DNA of 64,000 nucleotides from an uncultured Chloracidobacterium sp. Its GTDB lineage: Bacteria; Acidobacteriota; Blastocatellia; Pyrinomonadales; Pyrinomonadaceae. The stretch is taken from the NCBI GenBank assembly GCA_936914845.1, contig CAKZGE010000003.1, positions 620,001 to 684,000 on the forward strand, given 5' to 3'. The notes beneath the pieces are model-generated. The model was not told the origin of the DNA. It saw nothing but the letters and a program-made list of their open reading frames with translations, and searched no databases. This document shows, one piece after another, positions 31,614 to 39,289 of the stretch; the first letter of the stretch is position 1; every line of letters starts with the position of its first letter. The position numbers and the translations under genes are program-made.

Positions 31614-32036
31614 GTGAAGGAAGTACTCCACGAAGAAAAAATAGCATTCGTTGAGAGGTTTGTCGAAGTGTGTGGAGGGACCACAGAACCGGCAAAGGTT
31701 CAACGATTGTTAAACATTTCCTATCAAGCTGCAAAGAACTATTTGCTGGGTCGCGTACCGGATCCTCATGTCCTCCTGTTGATCGCCGCAAAAACACCTT
31801 ATTCACTCCATTGGCTGTTGACCGGGCAAGGCAGCAAATTCGTTTTTGAGCAAAACACTTCGGACGCTGTATTGACGAACGAGATGCGCGACCTGATAAA
31901 GGTTGAGTGTATGCGGGCGGTGCAGAGTTTTTTCATTGAACCGGATGCCTCAGGTAAAAAGATCGTGCTGCCGCCCAGCAGATTAATGTCAGAAAAGCCG
32001 CGGGTACAGGCGGCCGTTCCCGATAAAGAAGACTAA
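31614..32036 (+). CDS. Phage CI-like HTH protein without peptidase domain
   Basis: A 140-residue protein. The GTG at 31614 was chosen because AAGGGTG lies about 8 bp upstream; the open frame before it lacks similarity. Residues 1-75 resemble the DNA-binding domain of phage CI-type repressors: FVERFVEVCGGTTEPAKVQRLLNISYQAAKNYLLGRVPDPHVLLLIAAKTPYSLHWLLTGQG. A linker and a basic, Pro-rich tail follow, but the S24 cleavage domain is missing. Interestingly, the TPR protein 380 bp away ends in an S24-like domain. The stop overlaps the 3' end of the convergent peptide gene by four bases. Confidence 0.75.
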   Translation: MKEVLHEEKIAFVERFVEVCGGTTEPAKVQRLLNISYQAAKNYLLGRVPDPHVLLLIAAKTPYSLHWLLTGQGSKFVFEQNTSDAVLTNEMRDLIKVECMRAVQSFFIEPDASGKKIVLPPSRLMSEKPRVQAAVPDKED

Positions 32037-32320
32037 AGCAGCGAGGTCAAAAAGGCCTCGACAAGATCAAACATGGAAGGTTCGGTAAAACAGGCCGGAT
32101 CTTCCGGCGTAAGATCGCCGCGCTCAGGTTGCCGGCTATCGCCAGTTGAATGAAAGGTCTCTTTCGGGCAGGTTTTTCCGCCGGTTCCCATGTCGCCGTC
32201 TCCGACAAAGCAAGTTTGCCCAGGTGGACATGTTCTGCCGCCGGTGCCCATGTCGCCATCGGCAAAAGCGGAAGAAGAAAAAAGAACAACGGTAAGAAGG
32301 AAGGGGGCAAAGTATCTCAT
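32033..32320 (-). CDS. Small secreted Cys-containing repeat peptide
   Basis: A 95-residue precursor: a signal peptide (about 1-20, ending AFA) followed at once by two copies of a 12-residue unit, DGDMGTGGRTCP and DGDMGTGGKTCP (about 21-32 and 40-51). A polar linker and a hydrophobic amphipathic end follow (SMFDLVEAFLTSLL). AAGGA lies about ten bases before the ATG. It diverges from the TPR/S24-like regulator gene across 97 bp and converges with the HTH gene. A secreted signal or bacteriocin-like peptide is one hypothesis; no processing enzyme is nearby. I recall similar ADGDMGNGG peptides in acidobacterial genomes, without known function. Confidence 0.75.
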   Translation of the reverse strand: MRYFAPFLLTVVLFSSSAFADGDMGTGGRTCPPGQTCFVGDGDMGTGGKTCPKETFHSTGDSRQPERGDLTPEDPACFTEPSMFDLVEAFLTSLL

Positions 32321-32348
32321 AAAAAATATCCTTAGAATTGGTGTGGTC

Positions 32349-32377
32349 TTGATACAGGGGGCAAACGACCGTATAAT
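32349..32377 (+). promoter_or_regulatory. Strong sigma-70 promoter of the TPR gene
   Basis: TTGATA (32349-32354), exactly 17 bp, then TATAAT (32372-32377). The predicted start near 32384 leaves a leader of about 34 nt before the ATG at 32418. It is the best promoter match I found in the window. Confidence 0.75.
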
Positions 32378-32406
32378 TACAAAGCCCTGTTAGCGCGGCC
32401 GTTTGC
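32354..32406. promoter_or_regulatory. Interleaved inverted repeats over the TPR promoter
   Basis: GCAAACGACC (32361-32370) and GGCCGTTTGC (32397-32406) are inverted with 9 of 10 matches; one arm lies between the -35 and -10, the other in the leader. ACAGGG (32354-32359) and CCCTGT (32385-32390) form a second pair. The layout suits operator control of the divergent peptide and TPR genes. Confidence 0.55.
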
Positions 32407-32417
32407 TGCGAAGTGTT

Positions 32418-33884
32418 ATGAAATCTCTTCAACACACGCGCCCCCGTTTCTCTCAAGACCTTGCGGAAAAACTCTTTCAGCTGGAAAGGACGGGTCGTTA
32501 CGACACCGCCGTTAAGGAAATGGCGGAAATTTGGCCGAATGTGCTTGATGGCGGGCCTGATATTGCCGATTGCGACCCGGAATCTGCTGCAGAGATCTTA
32601 TTGAGAGCGGGTGCTGTTATCGGTTTTTACGGACATTCGCGACGCGTACCGAATTCTCAGGACGTGGCGAAAGATCTGCTATCTCAGGCTCGACATAGAT
32701 TTCTCGAGGCCGGCTTGGCCGAAAAGGCTGCCGAATGTGAAAACTATCTGGCGCTGACATATTGGCGGACCGGCGAATTGAACGAAGCGGTTCTGTGGGT
32801 CAAAGAGGCTCTTTCGCGTCTTTTGCCATCTAGCTCGCCGGTCAGTCTCTATGCCAACGCAACGAAAGCCTTGATAAATCTCTCGCTGCATCAGCACCAG
32901 CAGAACATAAATGAATTCGCAGTAATGGAATCGGAATTCCGATTTTTCGGCGATGCGTTTTTGAATGGCCTGTTCTATTCGAACTTGGGCGTTTCCTATA
33001 AGAATCTCGATCTGGACGAACAGGCGCTGTCCCACCTGAAACTGGCAAAATATTACTTTGCAAAAGCCGGTCACATGCCGTACTTGGCGGTGATGGAGAA
33101 CAATCTGGCCATGCTGCTGCTCAAACGCAGCTCTTTTACCCAAGCCCATGAAGCGATCGACCAAGCGGTCGAACTGTTTCGGCAGACGGACGATCAAACG
33201 CGTGCTGCATATGCCTTGGACAGCAAGGCGCAGATATATTTTTCAGCCGGGGAATTCAAAAAGGCATTGGCGACCATTGACGAATCAGTAGCGATGCTGC
33301 GGCAAAGCGATAATCGCACCTATCTGATCGAAGCATTGATGACACGCGCTCGGATATTGCTGAATATGGATGATTTTGCGGCTGCGACATTGACGATGAT
33401 CGAAGGTGTCGAGGAAGCAAAAGTACAGACCGGCGATAAGGCCGCCGAGAAATTGGTCCGCGATTTTGAAGCGGCAATGGAACAGCGGCGGCGGGTAAAG
33501 GAAAAGACACAAAATATAGCCGCCGAAAGGCATGGCGACGAACTTTGCATCGTTCTGCCGCCGGAATTGGAACATCTGACCGACATACAGGGCGTATGGA
33601 TCAACAACAACGGACTTGAACAGATGGGTTTGAAACAAGGCGACCTGGCGATAGTCGTTGAGGCCAGCATTGAGAAAGGTGATCTGGTCGCCATCCGCGA
33701 AAAAGAAAGCGGACAGGTGATCTGCGGATGCTACGACTACGATTTTGGGATCATCTGTATTGATTGCATAGACACCGAGCCCCAGCTTTTTGACGAACGC
33801 GACGTAACCATCATCGGCAAGATCGTGGCGATGTGCAGCGGCGGTGACCGCGACGGTGCCGAGCTTCTAGCAAAACCACTTTAA
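32418..33884 (+). CDS. TPR-repeat protein with C-terminal S24/LexA-like domain
   Basis: A 488-residue cytoplasmic protein from the ATG at 32418 (a TTG at 32403 is possible). Residues of about 60-350 are tandem tetratricopeptide helices (AAECENYLALTYWRTGELNEAV, GLFYSNLGVSYKNLDLDEQAL, AVMENNLAMLLLKRSSFTQAHEAI, AAYALDSKAQIYFSAGEFKKAL). After a basic coiled linker the last 110 residues resemble the S24/LexA beta-fold: MGLKQGDLAIVVEAS, IEKGDLVAIREKESGQVICGCYDYDFGIICID and DVTIIGKIVAM. The Ser of the usual GDSM motif is absent, so autocleavage is unlikely. This pairs a peptide-binding-type scaffold with a repressor-type dimerisation fold beside a secreted peptide gene. Confidence 0.8.
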   Translation: MKSLQHTRPRFSQDLAEKLFQLERTGRYDTAVKEMAEIWPNVLDGGPDIADCDPESAAEILLRAGAVIGFYGHSRRVPNSQDVAKDLLSQARHRFLEAGLAEKAAECENYLALTYWRTGELNEAVLWVKEALSRLLPSSSPVSLYANATKALINLSLHQHQQNINEFAVMESEFRFFGDAFLNGLFYSNLGVSYKNLDLDEQALSHLKLAKYYFAKAGHMPYLAVMENNLAMLLLKRSSFTQAHEAIDQAVELFRQTDDQTRAAYALDSKAQIYFSAGEFKKALATIDESVAMLRQSDNRTYLIEALMTRARILLNMDDFAAATLTMIEGVEEAKVQTGDKAAEKLVRDFEAAMEQRRRVKEKTQNIAAERHGDELCIVLPPELEHLTDIQGVWINNNGLEQMGLKQGDLAIVVEASIEKGDLVAIREKESGQVICGCYDYDFGIICIDCIDTEPQLFDERDVTIIGKIVAMCSGGDRDGAELLAKPL

Positions 33885-33889
33885 GCCGG

Positions 33890-34708
33890 TCATCTAAAAT
33901 CGGCTATATCCATACCGAATTTCTCTTTTACATATTCTTCGGCCGATCGGTTAACGCTACGCAGGTTTTCCAGCCGGCGTTCTGATTTTTTGATGTGCGT
34001 TTTGGTTCTTTCACCTAAAACGCGAAGCATATCGCGGCCGACCTCTTTTTCAGCGAGATATTGCTGCCACAGGCCATGCAGCTCCGTGGCAGATGCCGAT
34101 GCGCGTTCGACGATAATATCCTCCATTCGCCGTTTTACCTGAGCGATACGGCGGATCGTGCGCACCAGATCGTCGCCGACCGAATCGCCGACGATCAGAT
34201 CCGGACTGTCTCGAAAATCATCGGCCAATTTATCAAGCAAGGTTTGGTCGCCGGAGGAATAGGCGGCATTCAGGCGGGCCATCAATCCATGCCGTTTCTC
34301 TTTTTCGGCATTGTCCAAGGCAAGGTCGGGATGGATAACACGGGCCAAATTATGATAAGCCTTTTTCGCTTCGGCGGTTGGTTTTGCCCGGACCGAAACC
34401 TTTTCAAAATTCTCATCGTTGGCACGGGCGGCAGATTCTTCGGCCCGCCGACGAAGCTCTTCGGCCCTTTTGCGGATGTCCTGATCGTCGGGAACCAATT
34501 TGACCTCTTCTTCAGCGATAAGGGCTTCGATGTCGTCAAATTGGGCGTAAAGACGGCCGACATCCATCTGATACCTCGCTTCAAATTTTTCAAGTTCGGC
34601 ATTTAGGTCAGCCAGGGCCTCTTCGCGGTCGGCCAAACGGTCTTGAAGCCGATCAAGCACACGGCGTTTTTTATTGAGTTCGACTTCTTCCGGGGCTAAA
34701 ATTTCCAT
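33890..34708 (-). CDS. Coiled-coil protein with J-domain-like HPD motif
   Basis: A 272-residue cytoplasmic protein. Residues 1-100 are charged coiled coil (LDRLQDRLADREEALADLNAEL, IRKRAEELRRRAEES). The middle (about 113-160) looks like a DnaJ J-domain: AKKAYHNLARVIHPDLALDNAEKEKR, with HPD between helices II and III, then LMARLNAAYSSGDQTLLDKLA. The C-terminal third is again helical. J-domains stimulate DnaK ATPase. The ATG overlaps the bshB1 stop (TAATG at 34708), so the two are coupled. Its role is unknown. Confidence 0.75.
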   Translation of the reverse strand: MEILAPEEVELNKKRRVLDRLQDRLADREEALADLNAELEKFEARYQMDVGRLYAQFDDIEALIAEEEVKLVPDDQDIRKRAEELRRRAEESAARANDENFEKVSVRAKPTAEAKKAYHNLARVIHPDLALDNAEKEKRHGLMARLNAAYSSGDQTLLDKLADDFRDSPDLIVGDSVGDDLVRTIRRIAQVKRRMEDIIVERASASATELHGLWQQYLAEKEVGRDMLRVLGERTKTHIKKSERRLENLRSVNRSAEEYVKEKFGMDIADFR

Positions 34709-35442
34709 TACGAATAAATATTCATCGGGCGGGTCAACAGGGCGATCGGGTCTTCTACGTTCAATGCTTCGCGGACATAGAAAGGTTCGCCGGCTTGCGT
34801 GCCGATCAGCGAACCGAAATAGCGCGAACGATTTGCGAGCTCGTCCAAAAATCCCTCGTTGGTCAATCGCGTTTCAGGCTCAGTAGAAGCGGCTGAAAAG
34901 AACTGCGAGCGGTGGGCCCGGATGGCGGCCATCTTATCATCCAGAAATTCGCTGATATCGACGATAAAGCTTGGCACGACAGAACGCGAAAAAACGGTGT
35001 GAGCAACGATCGGCGGGGTCAAGCGTTCCTGGCCGGCCTCTTCGTCATATTTTCGCATGCTCGCCAGCCTGGCAGATTCCCGAACGAGTTGAACGATATG
35101 GTCGTGGTCCGGATGCGGGTCGCGTTCCTGATGCGTAAGGATCACCCGCGGGCGCAGTCGGCGCAAAACGCGCACCAATTTGATCCGCGAGTCATCATCG
35201 GCGAAAACATGCCCATCGGGCAATTCGAGATTTTCGCGAACATCCAATTTTAAGATGGCGGCGGCCTCGGCGGCCTCGGCGGCGCGGCCCTCTACCGTGC
35301 CGCGGGTTCCCATTTCGCCCTGTGTCACATCAAGGGCACCGGTGCGATAGCCGGCAGATCTCATTTTCAGTAAGGTGCCGCCAACGGTCAATTCAACGTC
35401 ATCCGGATGTGCAAATATCGCTAAGATATCGAGATGGTCCAT
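34708..35442 (-). CDS. bshB1: Bacillithiol biosynthesis deacetylase BshB1
   Basis: A 244-residue PIG-L/LmbE zinc deacetylase. AHPDDVEL (H12, D14, D15) and HPDHDHI hold metal and catalytic residues, GGTLLKMRSAGY follows, and GEMGTRGT near 42-49 is typical of BshB1, which removes acetyl from GlcNAc-malate on the way to the low-molecular-weight thiol bacillithiol. bshA and bshC are not in the window. A generic LmbE-family deacetylase is the alternative. It is the first gene of a transcript with the J-domain protein. Confidence 0.9.
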   Translation of the reverse strand: MDHLDILAIFAHPDDVELTVGGTLLKMRSAGYRTGALDVTQGEMGTRGTVEGRAAEAAEAAAILKLDVRENLELPDGHVFADDDSRIKLVRVLRRLRPRVILTHQERDPHPDHDHIVQLVRESARLASMRKYDEEAGQERLTPPIVAHTVFSRSVVPSFIVDISEFLDDKMAAIRAHRSQFFSAASTEPETRLTNEGFLDELANRSRYFGSLIGTQAGEPFYVREALNVEDPIALLTRPMNIYS

Positions 35443-35498
35443 AACTAAAGTTTTAGCATAGAAGAGATAGCTTTGGCTGACAAGAAAGATTTTTAGGT

Positions 35499-35504
35499 TA
35501 TTAT
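35499..35504 (+). promoter_or_regulatory. Candidate -10 box seven bases before an ATG
   Basis: TATTAT lies seven bases before the ATG at 35512, with CTGACA (35477-35482) 16 bp upstream as a good -35. The transcript would begin at or beside the start codon. Confidence 0.5.
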
Positions 35505-35511
35505 CGAAATT

Positions 35512-36276
35512 ATGCGATTAACGGTGTTAGGTTCCGGTACATCAGTGCCGCATGCGGAGCGGGCGAGCTCGGGCTATTGGCTTCAGAGCGGCGGTCATTC
35601 AGTGCTTTTGGATTGTTCGGCCGCCTCGATCACCCGAATGGCGGCAGCCGGGCTTGACTGGGCCGGGCTGGACGCGATCTGGATCTCACATTTTCACCTC
35701 GACCATGTCGGCGGACTGGCCCCGCTATTAAATGGATTAAAACATGCCGAAGCAACACAAGAGCGGGAAAAGCCTTTGTGCATATACGGGCCGGCCGGCA
35801 TCCTCGATCTTTTGAATGCGTTTGACGGGGCCTACGATTACGGCATCTTCAAACAGCCGTTTCCATTAGAAATAGGCGAGGTGGAGCCGGACACTCCGTT
35901 CGAGATCGTGCCGGGCCTGCGGGCGGTTACGTGGCCGACGCCGCACACCGACGAAAGCTGTGCGATCCATTTATCACGCGACGGGCGTTCGCTGGTATAT
36001 ACGGCGGATACCGGATTTTCGGAGGTCATCGCGGCTTTCGCACAGGGTTGTTCAACATTGCTGATGGAATGTTCGTTCATCGCCAAAAAACCCGTTGAAA
36101 AACATCTGGAGCTGGCAGAGGCGATGTTCATTGTGCGGAAGGCCAAACCGGAAAAAGCAGTGTTCACCCATTTTTATCCGGAATGGGATGGGAAAGATCT
36201 TGGCGAGATGGTAAAAAGATTTTCGCCGCCATGTGATGTCATAGCGGCGAAAGATGGTATGCAAATAGACATTTAG
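35512..36276 (+). CDS. MBL-fold metallohydrolase (RNase Z/ElaC-like)
   Basis: A 254-residue metallo-beta-lactamase-fold protein. VLGSGTSVPHAERASSGYWL opens the fold, SHFHLDHVGG gives the HxHxDH zinc site, TPHTDESCAIHL and YTADTGFSEV supply further ligands, and THFYPEWDG near the end gives the last His. The opening resembles RNase Z-like and coenzyme PQQ-B-like phosphodiesterases, but the length is below that of true RNase Z. The substrate is unknown. It converges with a small unknown gene 3 bp away. Confidence 0.9.
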   Translation: MRLTVLGSGTSVPHAERASSGYWLQSGGHSVLLDCSAASITRMAAAGLDWAGLDAIWISHFHLDHVGGLAPLLNGLKHAEATQEREKPLCIYGPAGILDLLNAFDGAYDYGIFKQPFPLEIGEVEPDTPFEIVPGLRAVTWPTPHTDESCAIHLSRDGRSLVYTADTGFSEVIAAFAQGCSTLLMECSFIAKKPVEKHLELAEAMFIVRKAKPEKAVFTHFYPEWDGKDLGEMVKRFSPPCDVIAAKDGMQIDI

Positions 36277-36278
36277 GG

Positions 36279-36707
36279 TCACTGTCCGGCGCTTCGCTTG
36301 GCTGCGGCCATCAGATCTTCGGGCATCCATTTCGTCATGTTCTTTTCTTCGGCTTCCGCGATGCCTTTGTGGCGATTGCGCCACTGCTTTTCGGGAGCAT
36401 CTTCGCGTCCGGATTCTTTCGGATAATCTTCGATCTGCTGCAGGCTGATGATAATGCCGTGAGCGATCTCTTTCCAATCTTCGGTCTGAATGCCGCGCAG
36501 AACGATCGGCAGTCCGGCGGTCCAATCTTCTTCCGGGGCGATATTATCGTATTCCGGAATGGTCAATTGGGCGGATGATGGAAACGGTTTACCGCTAAAT
36601 TCGCTGACGAGCTGTGACGCTATATCTTTGTATGAGATATTGGCGTTGGCCTGCCGAATGGCAATAGCGCGGCGGAACAGGTCTGAAACGGTCGTTTGAG
36701 TGCTCAT
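36279..36707 (-). CDS. Hypothetical protein, 142 residues
   Basis: The ATG at 36707 was chosen because MSTQTTVSDLFRRAIAIRQ starts a soluble helical protein; the longer frame upstream runs antisense to the PepSY gene and looks random. The N-terminal region (about 1-45) is helical and could be regulatory. The middle has YDNIAPEEDWTAGLPIVLRG and a helix (WKEIAHGIIISLQQIEDY), and the C-terminus is strongly charged. No motif or family is recognised. It stands alone and diverges from the PepSY gene. Confidence 0.6.
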   Translation of the reverse strand: MSTQTTVSDLFRRAIAIRQANANISYKDIASQLVSEFSGKPFPSSAQLTIPEYDNIAPEEDWTAGLPIVLRGIQTEDWKEIAHGIIISLQQIEDYPKESGREDAPEKQWRNRHKGIAEAEEKNMTKWMPEDLMAAAKRSAGQ

Positions 36708-36782
36708 AATTTCTAATGCTGCTAAACCAAAAATAGCACATTTGATAAAAAATCTTAACCGGCAAAATAGCCAAATCGCGAT

Positions 36783-37289
36783 ATGAACAAATTTATATAT
36801 AGAATGCATTTGTGGCTGGGCATGGTCGCGGCTGTGCCGCTCCTGGCGTGGTCGCTCAGCGGATTGTTGTACGCCATGCCGAACATGGTCGAAGGCGGAA
36901 CGGTCGATAGGATAGACGCCGGCCGCATAAAGATCGCTCCGGCGCAGGCGATGGAAAGCGCGAATGCGCTTGCCGGCCGGACGCTGCCGACAACGGCTTT
37001 GACGCTGTTGATGCGAGATGGGCGGCCGCAATATCAATCCATCGGAGGACTTGGGGCCGATTCGATATTTATCGATGCTGAAACGGGCGAAGCCAAGTTC
37101 TCGCCGCCGCCATCAGCCCGAACACGATTTTTCCGCGAAGCTCATTTCTATTATTTTGCGGGCAGTTGGCAGGTGACGCTGTTAATAATATTTTCGGTAT
37201 TGGCGACACTGTCCGGTTTGACAGGCGTATATCTCAATATACGGTATTGGGTGCGCAAATTGTCGCCTAAGAATACGGCTGCCAACTAA
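36783..37289 (+). CDS. PepSY-type transmembrane protein
   Basis: A 168-residue inner-membrane protein. The first helix contains YRMHLWLGMVAAVPLLAWSLSGLLYA, the usual start of PepSY-associated TM proteins with a conserved HxW-type motif. A periplasmic PepSY-like domain of about 80 residues follows (IAPAQAMESANALAG, PQYQSIGG, IFIDAETGEAKFSP), and a second helix (WQVTLLIIFSVLATLSGLTGVYLNI) ends the protein. Larger relatives take part in iron or flavin reduction at the membrane. A redoxin gene follows after 58 bp. Confidence 0.82.
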   Translation: MNKFIYRMHLWLGMVAAVPLLAWSLSGLLYAMPNMVEGGTVDRIDAGRIKIAPAQAMESANALAGRTLPTTALTLLMRDGRPQYQSIGGLGADSIFIDAETGEAKFSPPPSARTRFFREAHFYYFAGSWQVTLLIIFSVLATLSGLTGVYLNIRYWVRKLSPKNTAAN

Positions 37290-37347
37290 ATGATTGAATT
37301 TCATCATCTGAAGGCGTAGTCTGTAATTCTTAAAAGCGAGATCTGAT

Positions 37348-38022
37348 ATGAAACAATTTTTTGTAATGTTCCTATTATTGGCGGCGGGCTTGGCGGGGTC
37401 GGCAGTGGCTCAGAACGAACAAGCTCCGATCGTATCGAAAGAGTTCGAATATAAGAATTGGACGTTTTCGAATGTCAAAGGCGAAGGCGAAAGTTCGCTC
37501 CGCGACCTTGCAGCCGGGAAGAAATTGACGCTTGTGGTCTATTTTGCGCCGTGGTGCCCAAACTGGCGGCACGACGTCGAATTTGTACGCGACCTTTACG
37601 ATAAATATTCTGCAAAAGGACTACAGGTCGTTGGTGTGGGGGAATACGATCCGCTCAGCTCGATTCAAGAACACGTCGCCAAGTTCAAGCTCACTTTTCC
37701 GATCGTTTACGAATCGGCGTTGCGAACAGACAAGCAAAAAACTACACATTATCAATATCGGCTGGCCGCCGGCGATACGCGAAATTGGGGTTCGCCATGG
37801 TACGTTTTCATTGAACCGGCAAATGTGCAGCCGACGGGCGAGGTTTTCGTTAAAAAAGCAAATGTGGTCAATGGAGAATTGATGCGCGATGATGTGGAAA
37901 AATTTATCCGCGAAAAACTTGAATTGGACAAGGGAAAACCGAAACCGCAGGCGTCGCTCGCCAAAGCAGATGGGACCGGCCCGTGTGAACCGGCCGGTGT
38001 TTCAAATTTGATCAAACCGTAG
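37348..38022 (+). CDS. Secreted thioredoxin-fold protein with WCPNW site
   Basis: A 224-residue protein with a signal peptide (about 1-21). The thioredoxin/TlpA-type fold is clear: LRDLAAGKKLTLVVYFAPWCPNWRHDVEFVRDLYDKYSAKGLQVVGVGEY. The active site is W-C70-P-N-W73 in place of WCxxC, so the resolving Cys is missing; thiol-disulfide exchange would need another partner or mechanism. Another Cys lies near the C-terminus (GTGPCEPAG). Loss of redox turnover, or a 1-Cys peroxiredoxin-like role, are both possible. It probably shares a transcript with the PepSY gene. Confidence 0.8.
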   Translation: MKQFFVMFLLLAAGLAGSAVAQNEQAPIVSKEFEYKNWTFSNVKGEGESSLRDLAAGKKLTLVVYFAPWCPNWRHDVEFVRDLYDKYSAKGLQVVGVGEYDPLSSIQEHVAKFKLTFPIVYESALRTDKQKTTHYQYRLAAGDTRNWGSPWYVFIEPANVQPTGEVFVKKANVVNGELMRDDVEKFIREKLELDKGKPKPQASLAKADGTGPCEPAGVSNLIKP

Positions 38023-38025
38023 TTT

Positions 38026-38556
38026 TTATTTCATCGCGGTTTGGGTCGTATTCAGCTTATCGATAATGCCGGAAAGCGGAGTTGCGGCATCTGTGAAGCG
38101 GCCCGCCAATGCGAGATCTTCGGAACGGGCGCTTAGCTCCGTAATACCTTGAATATTAACGAGGTAGCGGCTAAGCGGAGCCTTTGTGCGGAAATCCACC
38201 TCGAGAGCAGCCAAACCCGCCCGCAGGTTGCGGATCGCCTGAATGACCTTTCTTTTGTTCAATTCGTTTGCGTCAAAAGCGGCTTTGGAGAGCTTTTTCG
38301 ATTTTGCCTCGCGTTCGAAATCTTCAATGCTTTTGCCGACAGGGCCAAGAATAGCACGGAATTTTGACACATTTTCGATCTGATTGGCGACCTTTTCGCG
38401 CGCGACCTTTAAGTCGCCGAATGCGGGTGCCGGCGTTTTTACCACTTTTGGTACAGGTGTTCGTTTTGCCGGACGGCGGGTTCGCTGAGCTTCGGCTGAA
38501 ACTCCGAGAACCATAAGCGAAAGAGCGATGAGGATTGCGGATCGTATGATTTTCAT
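38026..38556 (-). CDS. Secreted helical hypothetical protein
   Basis: A 176-residue protein from the ATG at 38556, which begins a signal peptide (MKIIRSAILIALSLMVLGVSAEAQ). A short basic Pro-rich region (RTRRPAKRTPVPKVVKTPAP) leads into an all-helical domain of about 130 residues with many charged positions (KVANQIENVSKFRAILG, AIRNLRAGLAALEVDF). No family is recognised. It converges with the redoxin gene 3 bp away and diverges from lipB. Confidence 0.7.
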   Translation of the reverse strand: MKIIRSAILIALSLMVLGVSAEAQRTRRPAKRTPVPKVVKTPAPAFGDLKVAREKVANQIENVSKFRAILGPVGKSIEDFEREAKSKKLSKAAFDANELNKRKVIQAIRNLRAGLAALEVDFRTKAPLSRYLVNIQGITELSARSEDLALAGRFTDAATPLSGIIDKLNTTQTAMK

Positions 38557-38597
38557 ATTTTGTTTCGTCTGTTCAAAAAGGTGAAAAAATCTTATCA

Positions 38598-38603
38598 TAT
38601 AAT
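38598..38603 (+). promoter_or_regulatory. Perfect -10 box just before lipB
   Basis: TATAAT lies two bases before the ATG at 38606 and eight before an in-frame ATG at 38612. A start of transcription about seven bases downstream would exclude the first ATG and make the second a leaderless start. Confidence 0.45.
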
Positions 38604-38605
38604 AG

Positions 38606-39268
38606 ATGCTTATGCGGAATTTAGAGGTTCGGCGGCTGGGGCGGGTTGCTTATGCTGATGGATTGGACCTGCAAAAACAGTTGGAGGCGGATGTCATTTC
38701 GCGTCGGGCTCAGGACTATTTTCTATTGTTGGAACATCCGCACACATTTACGATCGGCCGTCGTGCCAAACAAGACGGGGTTTTGGCAACCGCTGAGCTT
38801 TTAAAAAAGCTTGGGGTCGAAGTTTTCGAAACGGACCGTGGCGGAAAGGTAACCTATCATGGACTGGGCCAGATCGTCGGGTATCCGATAATCAGCCTGT
38901 CACCGGAGCGGGAAGACGTGCATAAATATGTGCGTGACATCGAAGAAGTGCTCATTCGGACGATGGCGGACCTTGGTATTGAAGCTTTTCGCATCGATGG
39001 TCTGACGGGCGTTCACACCATCGAAGGCAAGGTCGCCGCCATTGGCGTTCATCTCAAACGGTGGGTGACAACACATGGTTTTGCCTTGAATGTGAATACG
39101 GATCTGAGCTATTACAATTGGATAATTGCATGCGAAGGAGAACCGGTGACATCGGTTGACCGCTTGCTGGGCCGCAATATAGCGATGGAAGAGGTCGAAG
39201 AATTGCTGATAGCGAATTTTGAACAAGTATTTGAATACGCCGAAACAGCGGCAAGCGTGAACGGGTAA
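38606..39268 (+). CDS. lipB: Octanoyl-[acyl-carrier-protein] transferase
   Basis: Transfers octanoyl from ACP to lipoyl domains of 2-oxoacid dehydrogenases, the first step of lipoate synthesis. The 220 residues show the family's RAQDYFLLLEHPHTFTIGRR, RGGKVTYHGLGQIVGYPI and KVAAIGVHLKRWVTTHGFALNV. The acyl-carrying Cys lies in NWIIACEGEPVTSV, and the invariant Lys is in EGKVAAIG. The ATG at 38612 may be the true start given the adjacent TATAAT box. lipA is not in the window. Confidence 0.95.
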   Translation: MLMRNLEVRRLGRVAYADGLDLQKQLEADVISRRAQDYFLLLEHPHTFTIGRRAKQDGVLATAELLKKLGVEVFETDRGGKVTYHGLGQIVGYPIISLSPEREDVHKYVRDIEEVLIRTMADLGIEAFRIDGLTGVHTIEGKVAAIGVHLKRWVTTHGFALNVNTDLSYYNWIIACEGEPVTSVDRLLGRNIAMEEVEELLIANFEQVFEYAETAASVNG

Positions 39269-39289
39269 AGGTCTTATCAGGAGGAATTT

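Noticed and set aside
32047..32310. Alternative 87-residue frame over the secreted peptide gene
   Set aside because: Its sequence is Leu/Pro-rich and unpatterned, whereas the chosen frame gives a signal peptide and an exact protein-level repeat.
31614..33884. Prophage remnant
   Set aside because: CI-like and S24-like domains recall phage repressors, but no integrase, structural, lysis or attachment-site features lie nearby, and the S24-like domain lacks the catalytic Ser.
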